Origin: Muscardinus avellanarius
Taxonomy: Eukaryota; Chordata; Mammalia; Rodentia; Gliridae
NCBI GenBank assembly: GCA_963383645.1
Contig: OY726567.1
Location: forward strand, 66,492,552-66,556,551
Reading direction: 5' to 3'
Length of the DNA: 64,000 nt
Shown piece by piece: positions 53,581 to 64,000 of the stretch. The translations under genes were made by a program, and so were the position numbers. Under the pieces are notes generated by a model that did not search any database, was not told the origin of the DNA, and saw nothing but the letters and a program-made list of their open reading frames with translations. The stretch's first letter is position 1, and every line of letters starts with the position of its first letter.

Positions 53581-53697
53581 ACATGGATAGATTTTCTCAT
53601 GCACAGACCAGGGTCCAGCTTCACCAAGGACTCCCCTCTTCCAGTCCTCAACCCTTTCCCCACTTCTTCATTCAGAACTGTGCCCAGAACATTTCTG

Positions 53698-53815
53698 AAG
53701 CCAGGCATGGTGGTACATTCCTGTAATTCCAGTACGTGGGAGGCTGAGACAGTAGGATTTCAGGTTCAAGCCCAGCCTCAGCAAGTTATGGAGACCCTTT
53801 TTTCCTTTATTTTGT
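53698..53815 (+). repeat. B1 half of an old SINE
   Basis: AGCCAGGCATGGTGGTACA to GCAAGTTATGGAGACCC, with no dID half. 53816-54060 is unique and leads into the ZNF524 acceptor. Confidence 0.75.
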
Positions 53816-54104
53816 CTCATGTTGACCTTGAACTCCTAGATGGAGAGGAAGGGTTAGGGGACCATGGGGATTTGTGGGTATCAGAGCAGTGCCTGTTTAC
53901 TAACCCATACAAAACCATTTATCTTACCAGCGTGGCTATAATTGTCCATCTGGGTGAACATCAACCGTACTAGTGTCAAGGGACTTAGAGGGATGGGTGA
54001 GATATTGGGGTGCATAGGGGGTGCTTGAGGCCCTACCGCACTGACGCTGCCCCTCTCTCCTCTTAGCCGGCTCCAGTGCCCAGACCCAAGCCCCTCACTG
54101 CTCA

Positions 54105-54890
54105 ATGGACACCCCCAGCCCAGACCCGTTGCCTTCGCCTTTGCCTGGGGAGGAAGAGAAACCTCTGGCCTTACTTCCTCCTCCTGTTCCCCGGGGCCGC
54201 CGAGGCCGACCTCCTGGGGGAGCCTCCTCAAATCGGACGATCAAGGCCTCTCTTCCCCGCAAGCGGGGCCGCCCGCCCAAGTCGGGGCAAGAGCCCCCGC
54301 AGGCGCAGGGGCTGACAGCGCCTGTGGGCAGCGGGGGCGGCAGCGATCTGCTGTTGATTGATGATCAGGGTGTGCCCTACACAGTGTCGGAAGGGTTGGT
54401 GGCTGGTGGGCCCCAGGGCTCTGCCCCCAGGAGAGCCCCGCATTTCTGTCCGGTGTGCCTGCGAGCCTTCCCCTACCTCTCCGATCTGGAGCGCCATAGC
54501 ATCTCGCACTCGGAGCTGAAGCCGCACGAGTGCAAGGATTGCGGCAAGACCTTCAAGCGGTCCAGCCACCTCCGGCGGCACTGCAACATCCATGCCGGCC
54601 TCCGGCCCTTCCGGTGCCCTCTGTGCCCACGCCGCTTCCGCGAGGCGGGCGAGCTGGCGCACCACCACCGCGTCCACTCCGGCGAGCGCCCGTACCAGTG
54701 CGCGGTGTGCCGGCTGCGCTTCACCGAGGCCAATACGCTCCGGCGCCATTCCAAACGCAAGCACCCGGAGACCGTGGGGGTGCCCCTGTGTCCCCCGGAC
54801 CCAAGGCCTGAGCCGCCGTGGGACGACGAGGGCATCCCGGCCACAGCTGGTGCGCACGAGGAGGGTTCCAAAGGGAAGGAGCCCGCCTGA
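54105..54890 (+). CDS. ZNF524: Zinc finger protein 524
   Basis: Single coding exon of 261 residues, matching human ZNF524 (264) along its length. A nuclear protein reported to bind telomeric TTAGGG repeats and support telomere integrity. Two AT-hook cores, RGRPP near 33-37 and KRGRPPK near 53-59, precede four C2H2 fingers at 115-135, 143-163, 171-191 and 199-220. The linkers between fingers are [16 protein letters not shown] and HSGERPYQ. The tail is acidic and proline-rich. The start ATG lies 38 nt after a strong acceptor (CTCTCTCCTCTTAG, exon from 54067) and gives the conserved [10 protein letters not shown] start. It is transcribed away from FIZ1. No KRAB domain and no frameshift. Confidence 0.97.
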   Translation: MDTPSPDPLPSPLPGEEEKPLALLPPPVPRGRRGRPPGGASSNRTIKASLPRKRGRPPKSGQEPPQAQGLTAPVGSGGGSDLLLIDDQGVPYTVSEGLVAGGPQGSAPRRAPHFCPVCLRAFPYLSDLERHSISHSELKPHECKDCGKTFKRSSHLRRHCNIHAGLRPFRCPLCPRRFREAGELAHHHRVHSGERPYQCAVCRLRFTEANTLRRHSKRKHPETVGVPLCPPDPRPEPPWDDEGIPATAGAHEEGSKGKEPA

Positions 54891-55064
54891 CCCTCATCCC
54901 AGGCTGTTACTGCTGGGCCTGGGCAAGGAGGCACGGGCACCTTCGCCTTTGGTGGTCTTCCCATCGTGGGAGGGGGTTGAGGGTGGGGACTCAAGCTTCT
55001 GGGTCCTGCAGCCTCCAGGCACCTTCTCACGGACTAGCAGGCCCTTGGAGGCAGGGGCCATGGA

Positions 55065-55070
55065 AATAAA
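55065..55070 (+). terminator. ZNF524: ZNF524 polyadenylation signal
   Basis: AATAAA 175 bp after the stop, followed by TGTGTGTTCC, a GT-rich downstream element. It implies a compact 3' UTR of about 200 nt. Confidence 0.85.
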
Positions 55071-55094
55071 TCCCTGCCTACTGGCTTCCTGTGT

Positions 55095-55973
55095 GTGTTC
55101 CGTGATGGTGCCTCTTCTCCCTTCTAGTGTTCTTTGGCTACACTGCCTAATGGGAGTGCGTGGGATTCCAGAAACCCCATGCCTCATTAATGCGATGCCA
55201 AAAGACAGGGGAGAAGTCTTTGCCCCCTCTCCCTTCTTCACCAAACACCAAATTAAGACTAGTAAATAGCCAGTCTAAGTAAAACATTCAACTCTTAATT
55301 TCTACGTGACTGTAGGTTAGCCCTCCCCATCTTAGCCAAATTATTAGAAATTCTGCAGCCCACACTTTTGCCCCGCCTCCTCAGACCCACAATTTGGAAG
55401 GAAAAACTCAGGTAAGGATGTCTTGCATATGCGAAACTCTGGGTTTGGATACCAGCACCAACAAATGAGGGGGGAAATCACCGAGTTTAAGGTGAGCAGA
55501 ACTGATCGTTTCGTTAGAATTTAGTGAATTGTGTTTGGTTTCGGGTTTTTTTGGTACTAGGGATGAAACCCAGGGGCATTCTACCTCCGAGCTACACTCC
55601 CCAGCCTGATTTTTTATTCTTTATTTTGAAACATGGTCTAGCTGAGTTGCAAAGGGCCTCACTAAGTAGCTGAGGCTGTCCTCGAACCTCGATCCTCTGG
55701 TCTCAGGCTCCCAAGTACTGGGATTACAAGCGTGCACCACCACACCCGGCTGAGAATTGTGTTTTGAAATAAAAAACAAAAGCTTGGTGGCACAGGCTTG
55801 TAATCCCAGTACTTGGGAGCCTGAGTCAGGATTGCCAGTTTGCAGCCAGTCTCAGCTACTTAGTGAGGTTCTCCGCAACTTAGTGAGCCCCTGTCTCAGA
55901 ATAAAGAATAAAAAATAGGGCTGGGGGTGTAGTTCGGAGGTAAAATGCTTCTGGGTACTATCCCTAGTACCAC

Positions 55974-56006
<33 letters not shown>

Positions 56007-56190
56007 CGTTGATCTCAAGGCCCCACCTCTCAGGTTTCTATTCTGTAGGTGTGGGGCAGGGAACCGATGCTGACTGTTGTGAGTCGCCATTTTCAGAGCA
56101 CCACTGATTTAAGGGTATGCTTTAGAGGTTCGAGGCAGAACTCTAGCATACAAGTTAGAAGAGACCTGCAGCTTAAATGCTATGGGGGTG
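55095..56190. other. Spacer between ZNF524 and the next CpG island
   Basis: 55095-55545 unique. 55548-55752 reverse-orientation SINE. 55782-55970 forward SINE with about 30 A. 56000-56190 unique. Confidence 0.75.
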
Positions 56191-56500
56191 GAGGCAGGCC
56201 TAAACCTAAGGGGTGGGTACAGTTTAAGTGGAACCGAGAGGCGGGGGCTTACAGGGGACGAGGTTAAAGGCAGAGCTTGGGAAAGGAATTCTAAAGGCTT
56301 GAAGAGTGAGAAGAGAAACTCGGTGGAAGTGGAGCAAATGAGGGGGCGCATTTCGGGGGCGGAGCCATAAATGATTACTTGGGTGGGCGTGGCTAGCAGC
56401 CAGGGGCGGGGCTCAGGCGCGAGTCCGGCGCTTAGGGCGTGCCTTAACCGGATGTCCGGAGCCTGTGGGCGGTGCCCTAAGAAGAAGCGGGTGCTGGGAG
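56190..56500. promoter_or_regulatory. GC-box-rich region upstream of the ZNF865-like exon
   Basis: Repeated GGGGGCGGAG, GGGTGGGCGTGGC, GGGGCGGGGC and GTGGGCGGTGCC motifs, mirror-image to the array at 51060-51260. Probable Sp/KLF sites in the promoter of the rightward gene. Confidence 0.5.
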
Positions 56501-56559
56501 CCCAGCTCGCCGCCCCTAGACAATACGCAGGCGCAGTTGCCGCTCCCCCGCCGCCGCCG

Positions 56560-56741
56560 CCGCCGCCTCTCTCCATTCTCCACGCCGGCGCCTCGGGAAC
56601 GGGCGCTGCTTCCGCTTCCGGGCGGGCGGCGCGGGGCTGTGGGGGGGGCGGCACTTCCGGTCGGGCCCTCGGGTCTCCCCGGAGCGGCGGCGGTGCCTCC
56701 TCCGCCTCCTCGGCTTTCCCCCGGCGGAGACCCCGGCGCCG
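56560..56741 (+). other. ZNF865: Probable noncoding first exon of ZNF865, CpG island
   Basis: A CpG-dense stretch with CCG repeats (56547-56566), two ETS-type sites (GCTTCCGG near 56609 and CACTTCCGGTC near 56652) and an excellent donor, GGCGCCG then GTGAGTGACG, ending the exon at 56741. In human the next gene after ZNF524 on the same strand is ZNF865, whose coding sequence is in a later exon. No coding exon is seen up to 64000, so it would lie beyond the window. Gene identity rests on gene order alone, and the start site is nominal. Confidence 0.5.
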
Positions 56742-57640
56742 GTGAGTGACGGGCGTGCGGCCCCGGGTCCGGGGACGGGGGACTCCATCCTGGCCTGCCG
56801 CGGTCCCCAGGACCCCCCCAAGAGCGTCAGTGCTTCTCCGCCGGGCCCTAGCCGGGGCCCCCCACCACTGCTCCCTCGTAAGACCACTCCAGGTATCTCC
56901 TGCATGAAAGCTCCCAGGTGGGGCGGCTGCCAAGGCGGCCTCATTTGTTAGGATCCCCTCAACTGCCAGGGCCCCCCCACTAATGCTTTCTTATAGGATC
57001 TTTTCCACCTAGCCCCCCGTCATTGCTTCCTCCAGAACAGGCTCCCGACGCCGTCAGCATTGCTCCCTCTTGTAGGGCAGCTGCTTAGGAACCCTCGATT
57101 GGTACTCTTAAAAGATTGCCACTAGGGAGTGTTGCATTAGTGCTTTGCGACAGAACTGCCCCCCACTATGTCCATGCACACGCAGTCCACCCCCGGCGAC
57201 CCTTTTGTTGGTGTGAAAAGGCCTTCTATTCAGGTCAGTGCCAGGAATGCATTTTCCCCCTTCTGCAGCCCCCTCAGTAATTCTACTCAAGAATACCCCT
57301 TTCAAACACACCCCTCGATGGAACAGCTCCCTCTAGCGTTCTTCTTTAATACCCACATCCTCTCTCCCTCCCCCTTCAGGCAGAAATACTGGCCTGCTTA
57401 GGGCCAGTCTCTCATAAAATATTGCCTCGCCCCCCACCTTGTCCTCAGCATGGCCGCCTCTGCCTTTAGTATTTCTGCCCCAGAACAGTCCAGGCAGTGA
57501 GGCTGTCACTGTCAAACTGTTTCCTTCTCCTGGCATTACCAGCTCCTGTCCTCACCTACAGCCACCTATATCCAGGATCATAATGTAGCCCTGGATTTCC
57601 TAGAGACGATCCCCTGGCTCCAGTAGGGTACACTCTCCTC
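56742..57640 (+). other. Repeat-free part of the presumed ZNF865 intron
   Basis: About 900 bp with no SINEs and no convincing coding frame. The first 150 bp are still CpG-rich. Such repeat exclusion next to a first exon is usual for promoter-proximal introns. Confidence 0.5.
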
Positions 57641-57644
57641 TTTT

Positions 57645-57880
57645 TTGTAAGCATTTATTCTTCATCCAATGAACATTCAATGTCTAGGTCCAGCAACATA
57701 CAGTTGTGAAGAAGAAAGATGCCCACAATGTTTTGTCTTACAGGGTTTTATGGTCTAGTTGGGGAGGCAGATCAGAAATAGGTAAATAAATAAATGGTGT
57801 AATACTGTTCTGTGGGTTCTCTGAGAGTTTGGTGAGCTATTCAGAGGAAAAACCTGAAAGATGAGAGGTAATTTAGCTAC
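57645..57880. repeat. LINE2-like remnant
   Basis: GCATTTATTCTTCATCCAATG and GGTCTAGTTGGGGAGGCAGA follow the L2 pattern. Confidence 0.5.
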
Positions 57881-57989
57881 GCAGAAATCTGGGTAACTGT
57901 GGTCATGGTGAGTAGAAGAGCCCCCGGGGAGGAGGTGAGGATGGAGCAGAACTGAAGGGGAGAATGAGAGGAAGGAAGGCTGGATCTCA

Positions 57990-58197
57990 AAGAGCCTTGG
58001 GATGGGGGAGAGGATGTATGCTTGTACTTCCAGCCCTTGAGAAGCTGAAACAGAAGAATCGCAGATTTGAAGCTGACCTCAGCAATTTAGTCTCTCAGAA
58101 ATTTAGTGAGACCCCACTTCCAAATAAAAAAATAAATAAATTAGGATTGGGAGTGTAGCTTGGAGGTAGAATGCCCTGGATTCCATCCTTAATAATA

Positions 58198-58245
<48 letters not shown>

Positions 58246-58590
58246 GACCTTTGGATGTTATTTGGCCTTTGTCAACTCTACCAAGCCCAGAGGTTCTTCA
58301 TTCATTTGTTCATTCATAAACACTTGTTTGACAACTTTTTTTTTTTTATCAGTTCCTGCTTCACACTCGGGGATGCTATAAAGAATAAAACAGAGCCGGG
58401 CGTGGTGGTGCACACTTGTAATCCCAGCGCTTGGGAGGCTGAGACAGGAGGATCGCACATGTTCAAAGCCAGCCTCAGCTACTTAGTGAGGCTCTCAGCA
58501 ACTTAGTGAGACCCTGTTTCCAAATAAAGTATAAAATAGGTATGGGAGTATAGCCCAGAGGTAGAAAGCCCCTGGGTTCCACCCCCAGCA

Positions 58591-58633
<43 letters not shown>

Positions 58634-59275
58634 AGAATAAAGCAGCCAAAAATCTTTGGCCAGATAGAGTGGATATGCTATCTAACAGGGCAGTTAAAAA
58701 TCAAAATACAACCAGGCATGGTAGCACACATCTTTAATCCCAGTAGTTGGAAGGCTGAGACAGAAGAATTACAGGTTGGAGGCCAGCCTCAGTAGTTTAC
58801 AGAGACCCTGTTACAAATTTAAAAATAGAACTAGAGGAACCTGGTGTGGTAGCACATGCCTATAATCTCAATACTTGGGAGTCTCAGGTTTAAGGACAGA
58901 GTCAGCAACTTAGCAAGATTTTCAACAACCTAGCAAGACCTTTTTTTAAAAAAAGAAAATAAAGCCAGGCATAGTGGTGCACGCTTGTAATCCAGCATTT
59001 GGGAGCCTAAAACAGGAGGATTGCGGTTTGCAGTCAGCCTCAGCTACTTAATGAGGCCTTTTGCAACTCAATGAGACCCTGTTTCAAAATAAAAAATAGG
59101 GCTGGAATGTAATAAGGGCTGGGGATGTAGCTTGAAGGTCGAATGTCCCTGGGTTCAATCCTTAGTAAAACAAACACAGCACACGTACGTGTGTGTGTGT
59201 GTGTTACTGGCTGGCTATACTCAAAGGTAGAATGCCCCTACATTTAATCTCCAGTACTGTACCCCCAACCAAAAT
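57990..59275 (+). repeat. Forward SINE series with two (CA)n tails
   Basis: Old dimer 58005-58195 with CA run to 58242. Dimer 58395-58592 with CA run to 58630. B1 half 58710-58825. Fragment 58835-58940. Dimer 58965-59165. dID 59215-59265. 58250-58390 is unique. Confidence 0.8.
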
Positions 59276-59655
59276 ACGTTAATGTGAAGTAAGATACAGT
59301 GGGATAAAGAGGATAGAGTTACAGGGGCTGGGTTGTCAGAAAGGCCTCACCCAAGCTTCTTATCTCTTGTCATCTTGTCCCTCCAATAACCCACAGAGCA
59401 AACAGATCTGCATGTAAATTTCCTTCCTTCTAGACAACTCTGGTTACTAGGGGGCTGCTTTTAACAGCTCCCCCACCCCAGGAGTAGAGTGATTAGAGGG
59501 TGAGCCCTGGGTTCTACTAGGGCTCCTATCTTTGACCAAGTTACTCCCACTTTTCCTGGCTTCATTCACTGGCTTATTTAACAAATATTTATCAAGCCAA
59601 GCTATATTCTAGGTCCTGGGGGCAGAACAGTGAACAAAACTTAAGTCTTGCCTCT
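59276..59655. other. Unique sequence ending in a LINE2-like remnant
   Basis: 59276-59555 unique. 59560-59650 (TTATTTAACAAATATTTATC, then GAACAGTGAACAAAAC) resembles L2. Confidence 0.45.
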
Positions 59656-59749
59656 GCCAGGCATAGTGGTATATGCTTGTAACCCCAACTACTCCAGAGG
59701 CTGAGGCAAGAGGTTTGCAAGTTCAAGGCCAGCCTGAGCAATTTAATGA

Positions 59750-59804
<55 letters not shown>

Positions 59805-60220
59805 GTGTGTGTATGTACTGGGGATGGAACCTAGGAGTATTCTACTTCCAAGCGACACCCCCAACCTTATTTTATTTTATTTTTTTTGGGTGGTACTGGG
59901 GTTCCTGGAAGCCCTTCAACCTCCGGGCTATACTCCCAGACCTATTTTTACATTTTTATTTGGAAATAGGGTCTCCTAAGTGGCTGGCTTCGAACCTGCA
60001 CGATCCTCCTGTCTCTGCCTCCCAAGCGCGGGGATTACAAGCGTGTGCCACCACACCCGGCCAACCCCCAACCTTATTTTTTATTCTTTATTTTGAAACA
60101 GGGTCTCACTGAGTTGCAAAGGGCCTCACTAAGTACTTGAGGCTGTTCATGAACCATGATCCTCCTGTTTCAGCCTCCCAAATGTTGGGATTACAAGCAT
60201 GTGCCACCACGCCTGGCATA
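59656..60220. repeat. Opposed SINEs around a (TA)n, with a nested young copy
   Basis: Forward B1 half (59658-59745), TA run (59755-59801), reverse dID (59817-59870) split by a young reverse SINE (59888-60062), and the rest of the outer reverse copy (60063-60215). Confidence 0.82.
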
Positions 60221-60236
60221 TATATTATTTTTGAAA

Positions 60237-60312
60237 GGGCTGAAGATGTAGATCATTGGCACAATCCTTGCCTAGCATGGATGAGGCTCTGGATTAATTC
60301 TCCAATACTTCA
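60237..60312 (+). repeat. ID element
   Basis: GGGCTGAAGATGTAGATCA, CCTTGCCTAGCATGGATGAGG and a weak B box, then A-rich. It keeps the anticodon-arm segment that dID lacks. Confidence 0.65.
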
Positions 60313-60334
60313 AAATAAAAAAACAAAAAAACTT

Positions 60335-60530
60335 AGCCGGGCATGATGATATGTATCTGTAATCCTATTATTTGTGAGTCTGAGACAAGAGGATCACAGG
60401 TTTGGGGCCAACCTCAGCAAATCAGTGAGACCTTGTTTCCAAATAAAGATGAAATAGGGGTGGAGGTATAGCTCAGGGGTAGAATGCCCCCGGGTTCAAT
60501 CTCCAATACCACACACACACACAAAAGAGA
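60335..60530 (+). repeat. B1-dID SINE
   Basis: Forward older dimer ending in a short CA run (60512-60523). Confidence 0.82.
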
Positions 60531-61405
60531 CAAGGAAGCTGACTATGGTATATTAACCGATGCTGCATGGTAGGGAGATGAAGCTGCTGAGGTCAGGAGT
60601 GTGTGCCTGAGCAACAGGTCACGGTGGTCACCGAGAGCTCTTTGAGAAGAACTGAACAGAGGAACAAACTCAAGGAGTGAGCGAGGTGGCCACATAAGAG
60701 TCAGCATTCCAGGCAAAAGCAGCAGCTCTGGTGCAAAGGAGCTGCACATGGGAGGAATAGCTGGGTGCCTGTGGGGGCTGTGTAGGTCATCAGAAGGACT
60801 TTGGGTTTGACTTTGAATGAGGTGTGGTCAACACAGGTTTTTTAGCAGAGGAGGGTCATAGTTTGGCCTTAGTCCCCCTATCTGTAAATGAGAGCCGTCA
60901 TATTTTTGAGTTTTTTGTGAAGTTTGCATGAGACAGGCCACATGAGATACCTAGCACGATGCGTGTTAGAGTTAAATGTTGGTGGCTTATCCTGGCATTG
61001 GGTTCAACCGAGAGACTTGGGGTTAGGTGGCAGGGAGGTGAGTGAGGCAAATCACATCTCCAGTAGAGATGGAATGGGGGCTCTACCCTTACCTTGGAAG
61101 GTGAAATATGGAAAGACAGCCTGTTGGAGGGAGTCAGAGCACAGAATCTGGAACCCCAGTGCCACCTGCCACAGGACTTTGGGAGATTAATATACTTCTC
61201 TGGCCCTCACTTCCTTCCTCTGCATTTCAGAGTCACTAAAACTCTCATGTAGGAAGGCGGATTTAGAAGAGTATTTGTAGGAAGCACTTGTTCAGTTTGC
61301 ACATGGCTCTGTTACTCTTAGGGATGCTAACAGGCCAGAATTTCACCCCAAGGCAGCTTTGTTGCAGCAGATCAGCTCTCTGGTCCTGTCCTCAAACAAT
61401 CAGAT
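60531..61405. other. LINE2-like remnant then unique sequence
   Basis: 60600-60870 (TTCCAGGCAAAAGCAGCAGC and GGTTTTTTAGCAGAGGAGGG) resembles the L2 3' region. 60875-61405 has no feature that I recognise. Confidence 0.4.
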
Positions 61406-61407
61406 TC

Positions 61408-62105
61408 AAGCCGAGCGTGGTGGCGCACACTTGTAATCCCAGCATTTGGGAGGCTGAGACAGGAGGATCGCAGTTCGTGGACAGCCTCAGCTATTTAGTG
61501 AGGTCCTCTGCAACTCAGAGACCCAATTTCAGAATAAAGAATAAAGAATAGGGCTAAGGGTGTAGCTCGGAGATAGAATTCCCCTGGGTTCCATCCCCAG
61601 TCCCCACCCCCCCAAAAAAAAATTAAATACCTGAGTTCCGTCACTGGCTACATGACCTTGGGAAGATGAATTTCCCCTCTGCTCCTCTTTTTCCCCACTT
61701 ATACAGTGGGACCACAGCTGGGCATGGTAGCACATGCTTGTTAATCCCAATCTCAGTACTTGGGAGACAGGAGAATCGCAGGTTCGCAACCAGCCTCAGC
61801 TACGAAGTGAGGCCTGCTGCGACTTAGTGAGACTGTCTCAAAATAAAGAATTTTTATTTTATTATTTATTTATTATTTATTATTTGTTTATTTATTTTGT
61901 GGTACTGGGGGTGGAACCCAGGGGCCTTCTACCTCTAGGCTACACTCCCAGACCTATTTTGTATTTTATTTGGAAGCAGTCTCGCTAAGTTGCTGAGAGC
62001 CTCACTAAGTAGCTGAGGCTGGCTTTGAACCTGTGCGGTCCTCTTGTCTCAGCCTCCCAAGCGCAGGTATTACAAACGTGTGCCACCATGCCCAGCCTAT
62101 AAAGA
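61408..62105. repeat. Forward SINEs, a MIR-like fragment and a nested reverse SINE
   Basis: Forward dimer 61410-61610. MIR-like 61635-61710 (CTACATGACCTTGGGAAG). Forward B1 half 61715-61850. Reverse SINE with TTTA tail 61855-62098, inserted in the linker of the previous copy. Confidence 0.78.
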
Positions 62106-62880
62106 ATTTTTAAAAAGTACAACCTCAGCTACTTAGTGAGGCCCTTTGCAACACAGTGAAACCCTGTTTCTAAATAAAGAATAAAAGCCAGGCATGGTGG
62201 CGCATACTTGTAATCCCAGTACCTGGGAGGCTGAGACAGGAGGATCTAGTTTCACAGCCAGCCTCAACTACTTAGGCCCTTCGTGTGAGACCCTGTTTCA
62301 AAATAAAGAATAAAAGCTGGGTGTGGTGGCGCATACTTGTAATCCCAGTGCTTGGGAGGGGGAGACAGGAGGATCGTGCAGGTTTGAAGCCAGCCGTGCT
62401 GGTTTAAGAGACCCTGTTTCCAAATAAAAAAGTATAAAATAGGTCTGGTAATGTAGCCCGGAGGTAGAAGGGTTTCCAGGAACCCCAGTACCACCAAACA
62501 AACAAACAAAAAAAGAATATAAAAATAGGGCTGGGGATGTGGCTCAGAGGTAGAACGCCCCTGAGTTCAATTTCCGGCACCACAAAAGAAAAAAGAAAAA
62601 TGAATGAATGGAAGGAAGGAAGGAAGGAAGGATGGATGGAAGAAAAATTGGGGCAGGGGATGTAGCTTGGAGGTCGAATGCCCTTGGGTTCAATTTCCAG
62701 TTCTGCCCCCCCCCCAAAAAAAAAAGTGAATAAAGAATAAAAATAGGACTAAGGGTATAGTTCAGAGGTAGAATACCTCTAGTCTCAATCCCCAATACTG
62801 CAAAGATAAATAAATAAACATAGTGGGACCCGGTGTATTATATCAAATTGGTCAAACAGAAAATGTGGGTTTTTAAACCT
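62106..62880 (+). repeat. Forward SINE series including one young copy
   Basis: SINE remainder (62120-62185), B1 half (62190-62310), young dimer (62312-62498), then dID units (62526-62585, 62650-62705, 62748-62800) separated by GGAA and poly-C/A runs. 62820-62880 is unique. Confidence 0.78.
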
Positions 62881-62884
62881 GATT

Positions 62885-64000
62885 TCAGCCACAATGGTAC
62901 ATGCCTTTCATCCCAATACTTGGGAGGCTGAGACAGGAGGATTGAAGGTTCATGGCCAGCCTCAGCAACCTAGGCCCTCTACAACTTAGTGAGACCTTGT
63001 TTCAAAATTAAAAATAGCCAGGTGTGGTGGTGCACTCTTGTAATCCCAGCAATTGGGAGGCTGAGACCACAGGATCGTGGTTCCTGGACAGCCTCAGTTA
63101 CTTAGGCCCTCTGCAACTCAGTGAGACCCTGTTTCAAAATAAAGAATAAAAAATAGGGCAGGGTGTGTAGCTCGGAGGTTGAATGCCCCTGGGTTCCATC
63201 CCTACACCTGCTAAAAAAAATAAAAAATAAGCTAGGCGTGGGGACACATGCTTATAATCCCTGCACTTGGGAGGATGAGACAGGAGGATCACACAGGTTC
63301 GAAGCCAGCCTCAGCTACTTAGTGAGGCTTTCAGCAACTTAGTGAGACCCTGTTTCCAAATAAAATATAAAATAGGTCTGGGAGTATAGCCCAGAGGTAG
63401 AAGTCCCGTGGGTTTTACCCCCTATACTCCCCCCACACAAAATAAATAAAAAGATAAATAAAAAAGAATAGGGGCTGAGATAGCGCAGAGGTAGAATGCC
63501 CCTGAGTTCCATCTCCAGTACCAAAAATAAATAAATAAAGCCTTTATTCAATCCAGGCATGGTGGTGCATAACTGTCATCCTACTACTGGGGAGGCTAAG
63601 ACAGGATTGAAGATTTGATGCTAGCCTCAGCAACTCAGTGACACCCTCTGCAACTTAGACCTTGTTTCAAAGTTAAAAAATAAAGCTGGATGTGGTAGAG
63701 CACGCTTGTGATCCCATTACTTGGGAGAATGAGACAGGAGGATCGCTGGTTCGGAGCCAGCCTTAGCAACTTAGCAAGACACAGTCTCAAAATAAAAAAT
63801 CAGAGCTGTTTCAAAATAAAGAATAAAATAATAGGGCTAGGGGTGTAGCTTGGGGGTAGAATGCCCCTGGGTTTCATCTCCAGTACTGCAGATGATAATA
63901 ATAATAATAGTAATAATATAAATAATCAGCCTGGGAGTACAACCTGGAGGTAGAAAGCCCATAGGTTCTTCCAGTACTACACAAAACAAAACAGGGCTGT
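62885..64000 (+). repeat. Forward SINE train to the window end
   Basis: B1 half (62888-63010), full dimer (63015-63215), full dimer (63230-63425) plus dID (63470-63520), B1 half (63553-63680), dimer (63683-63885) with AAT tail, and a final dID-like unit (63925-63990). Confidence 0.8.

Noticed and set aside
56109..56933. 274-codon minus-strand frame over the second CpG island
   Set aside because: Composition-driven open frame across a probable first exon, with no domain or homology that I recognise.
57168..57401. Possible ZNF865 coding start in the intron region
   Set aside because: The 77-codon frame has no zinc fingers and no acceptor-supported start. The coding exon is expected beyond the window.

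Overview
The window is mammalian nuclear DNA. Three C2H2 zinc-finger genes and one probable first exon sit in a sea of interspersed repeats. The dominant repeat is a dimeric SINE in which a 7SL RNA-derived B1-like half (internal GGTTCGAAGCC B box) is joined to a tRNA(Ala)/ID-derived half that lacks the anticodon region. This B1-dID arrangement is characteristic of the squirrel family, so I infer a sciurid rodent (ground squirrel or marmot type). The gene order matches the region corresponding to human 19q13.42: ZNF579 (-), FIZ1 (-), ZNF524 (+), then what looks like the noncoding first exon of ZNF865 (+).

Layout. 1-22.9 kb is intergenic. It opens with a C-rich MSR1-like minisatellite and then holds many SINEs in both orientations, a twin-primed (5'-inverted) L1, old L1, L2, MIR, MER5-like and Tigger-like remnants, and microsatellites. 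23.1-27.8 kb is ZNF579, with one coding exon, an intron filled by a second MSR1-like minisatellite in the opposite orientation, and a candidate 5' exon. 28-37 kb is repeat-rich spacer. 37.0-47.5 kb is FIZ1, whose two coding exons flank a 7.8 kb intron that contains a solo LTR. 47.5-51 kb is repeat-rich and is probably the FIZ1 5' intron. 51.0-52.7 kb is a CpG-island promoter between divergent FIZ1 and ZNF524. 52.7-55.1 kb is ZNF524. 56.2-56.8 kb is a second CpG island with the ZNF865-like exon, and its intron runs to the window end.

All three complete genes encode nuclear C2H2 proteins without a visible KRAB domain. ZNF579 adds an RG tract and a phosphorylation-dependent sumoylation motif, ZNF524 adds AT-hooks, and FIZ1 has eleven fingers, one of them split by the intron. 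No operon-like or enzymatic system is present.

The most unusual signals are in the repeats. At three places the same target sequence was used for successive retroposon insertions. Three SINEs carry short inserts or replacements that exactly match a sequence 0.6-0.9 kb away (39, 53 and 19 bp). The ZNF579 intron minisatellite has a higher-order duplication. SINE coordinates are approximate at their tails. Untranslated exon boundaries are inferred from splice signals only.
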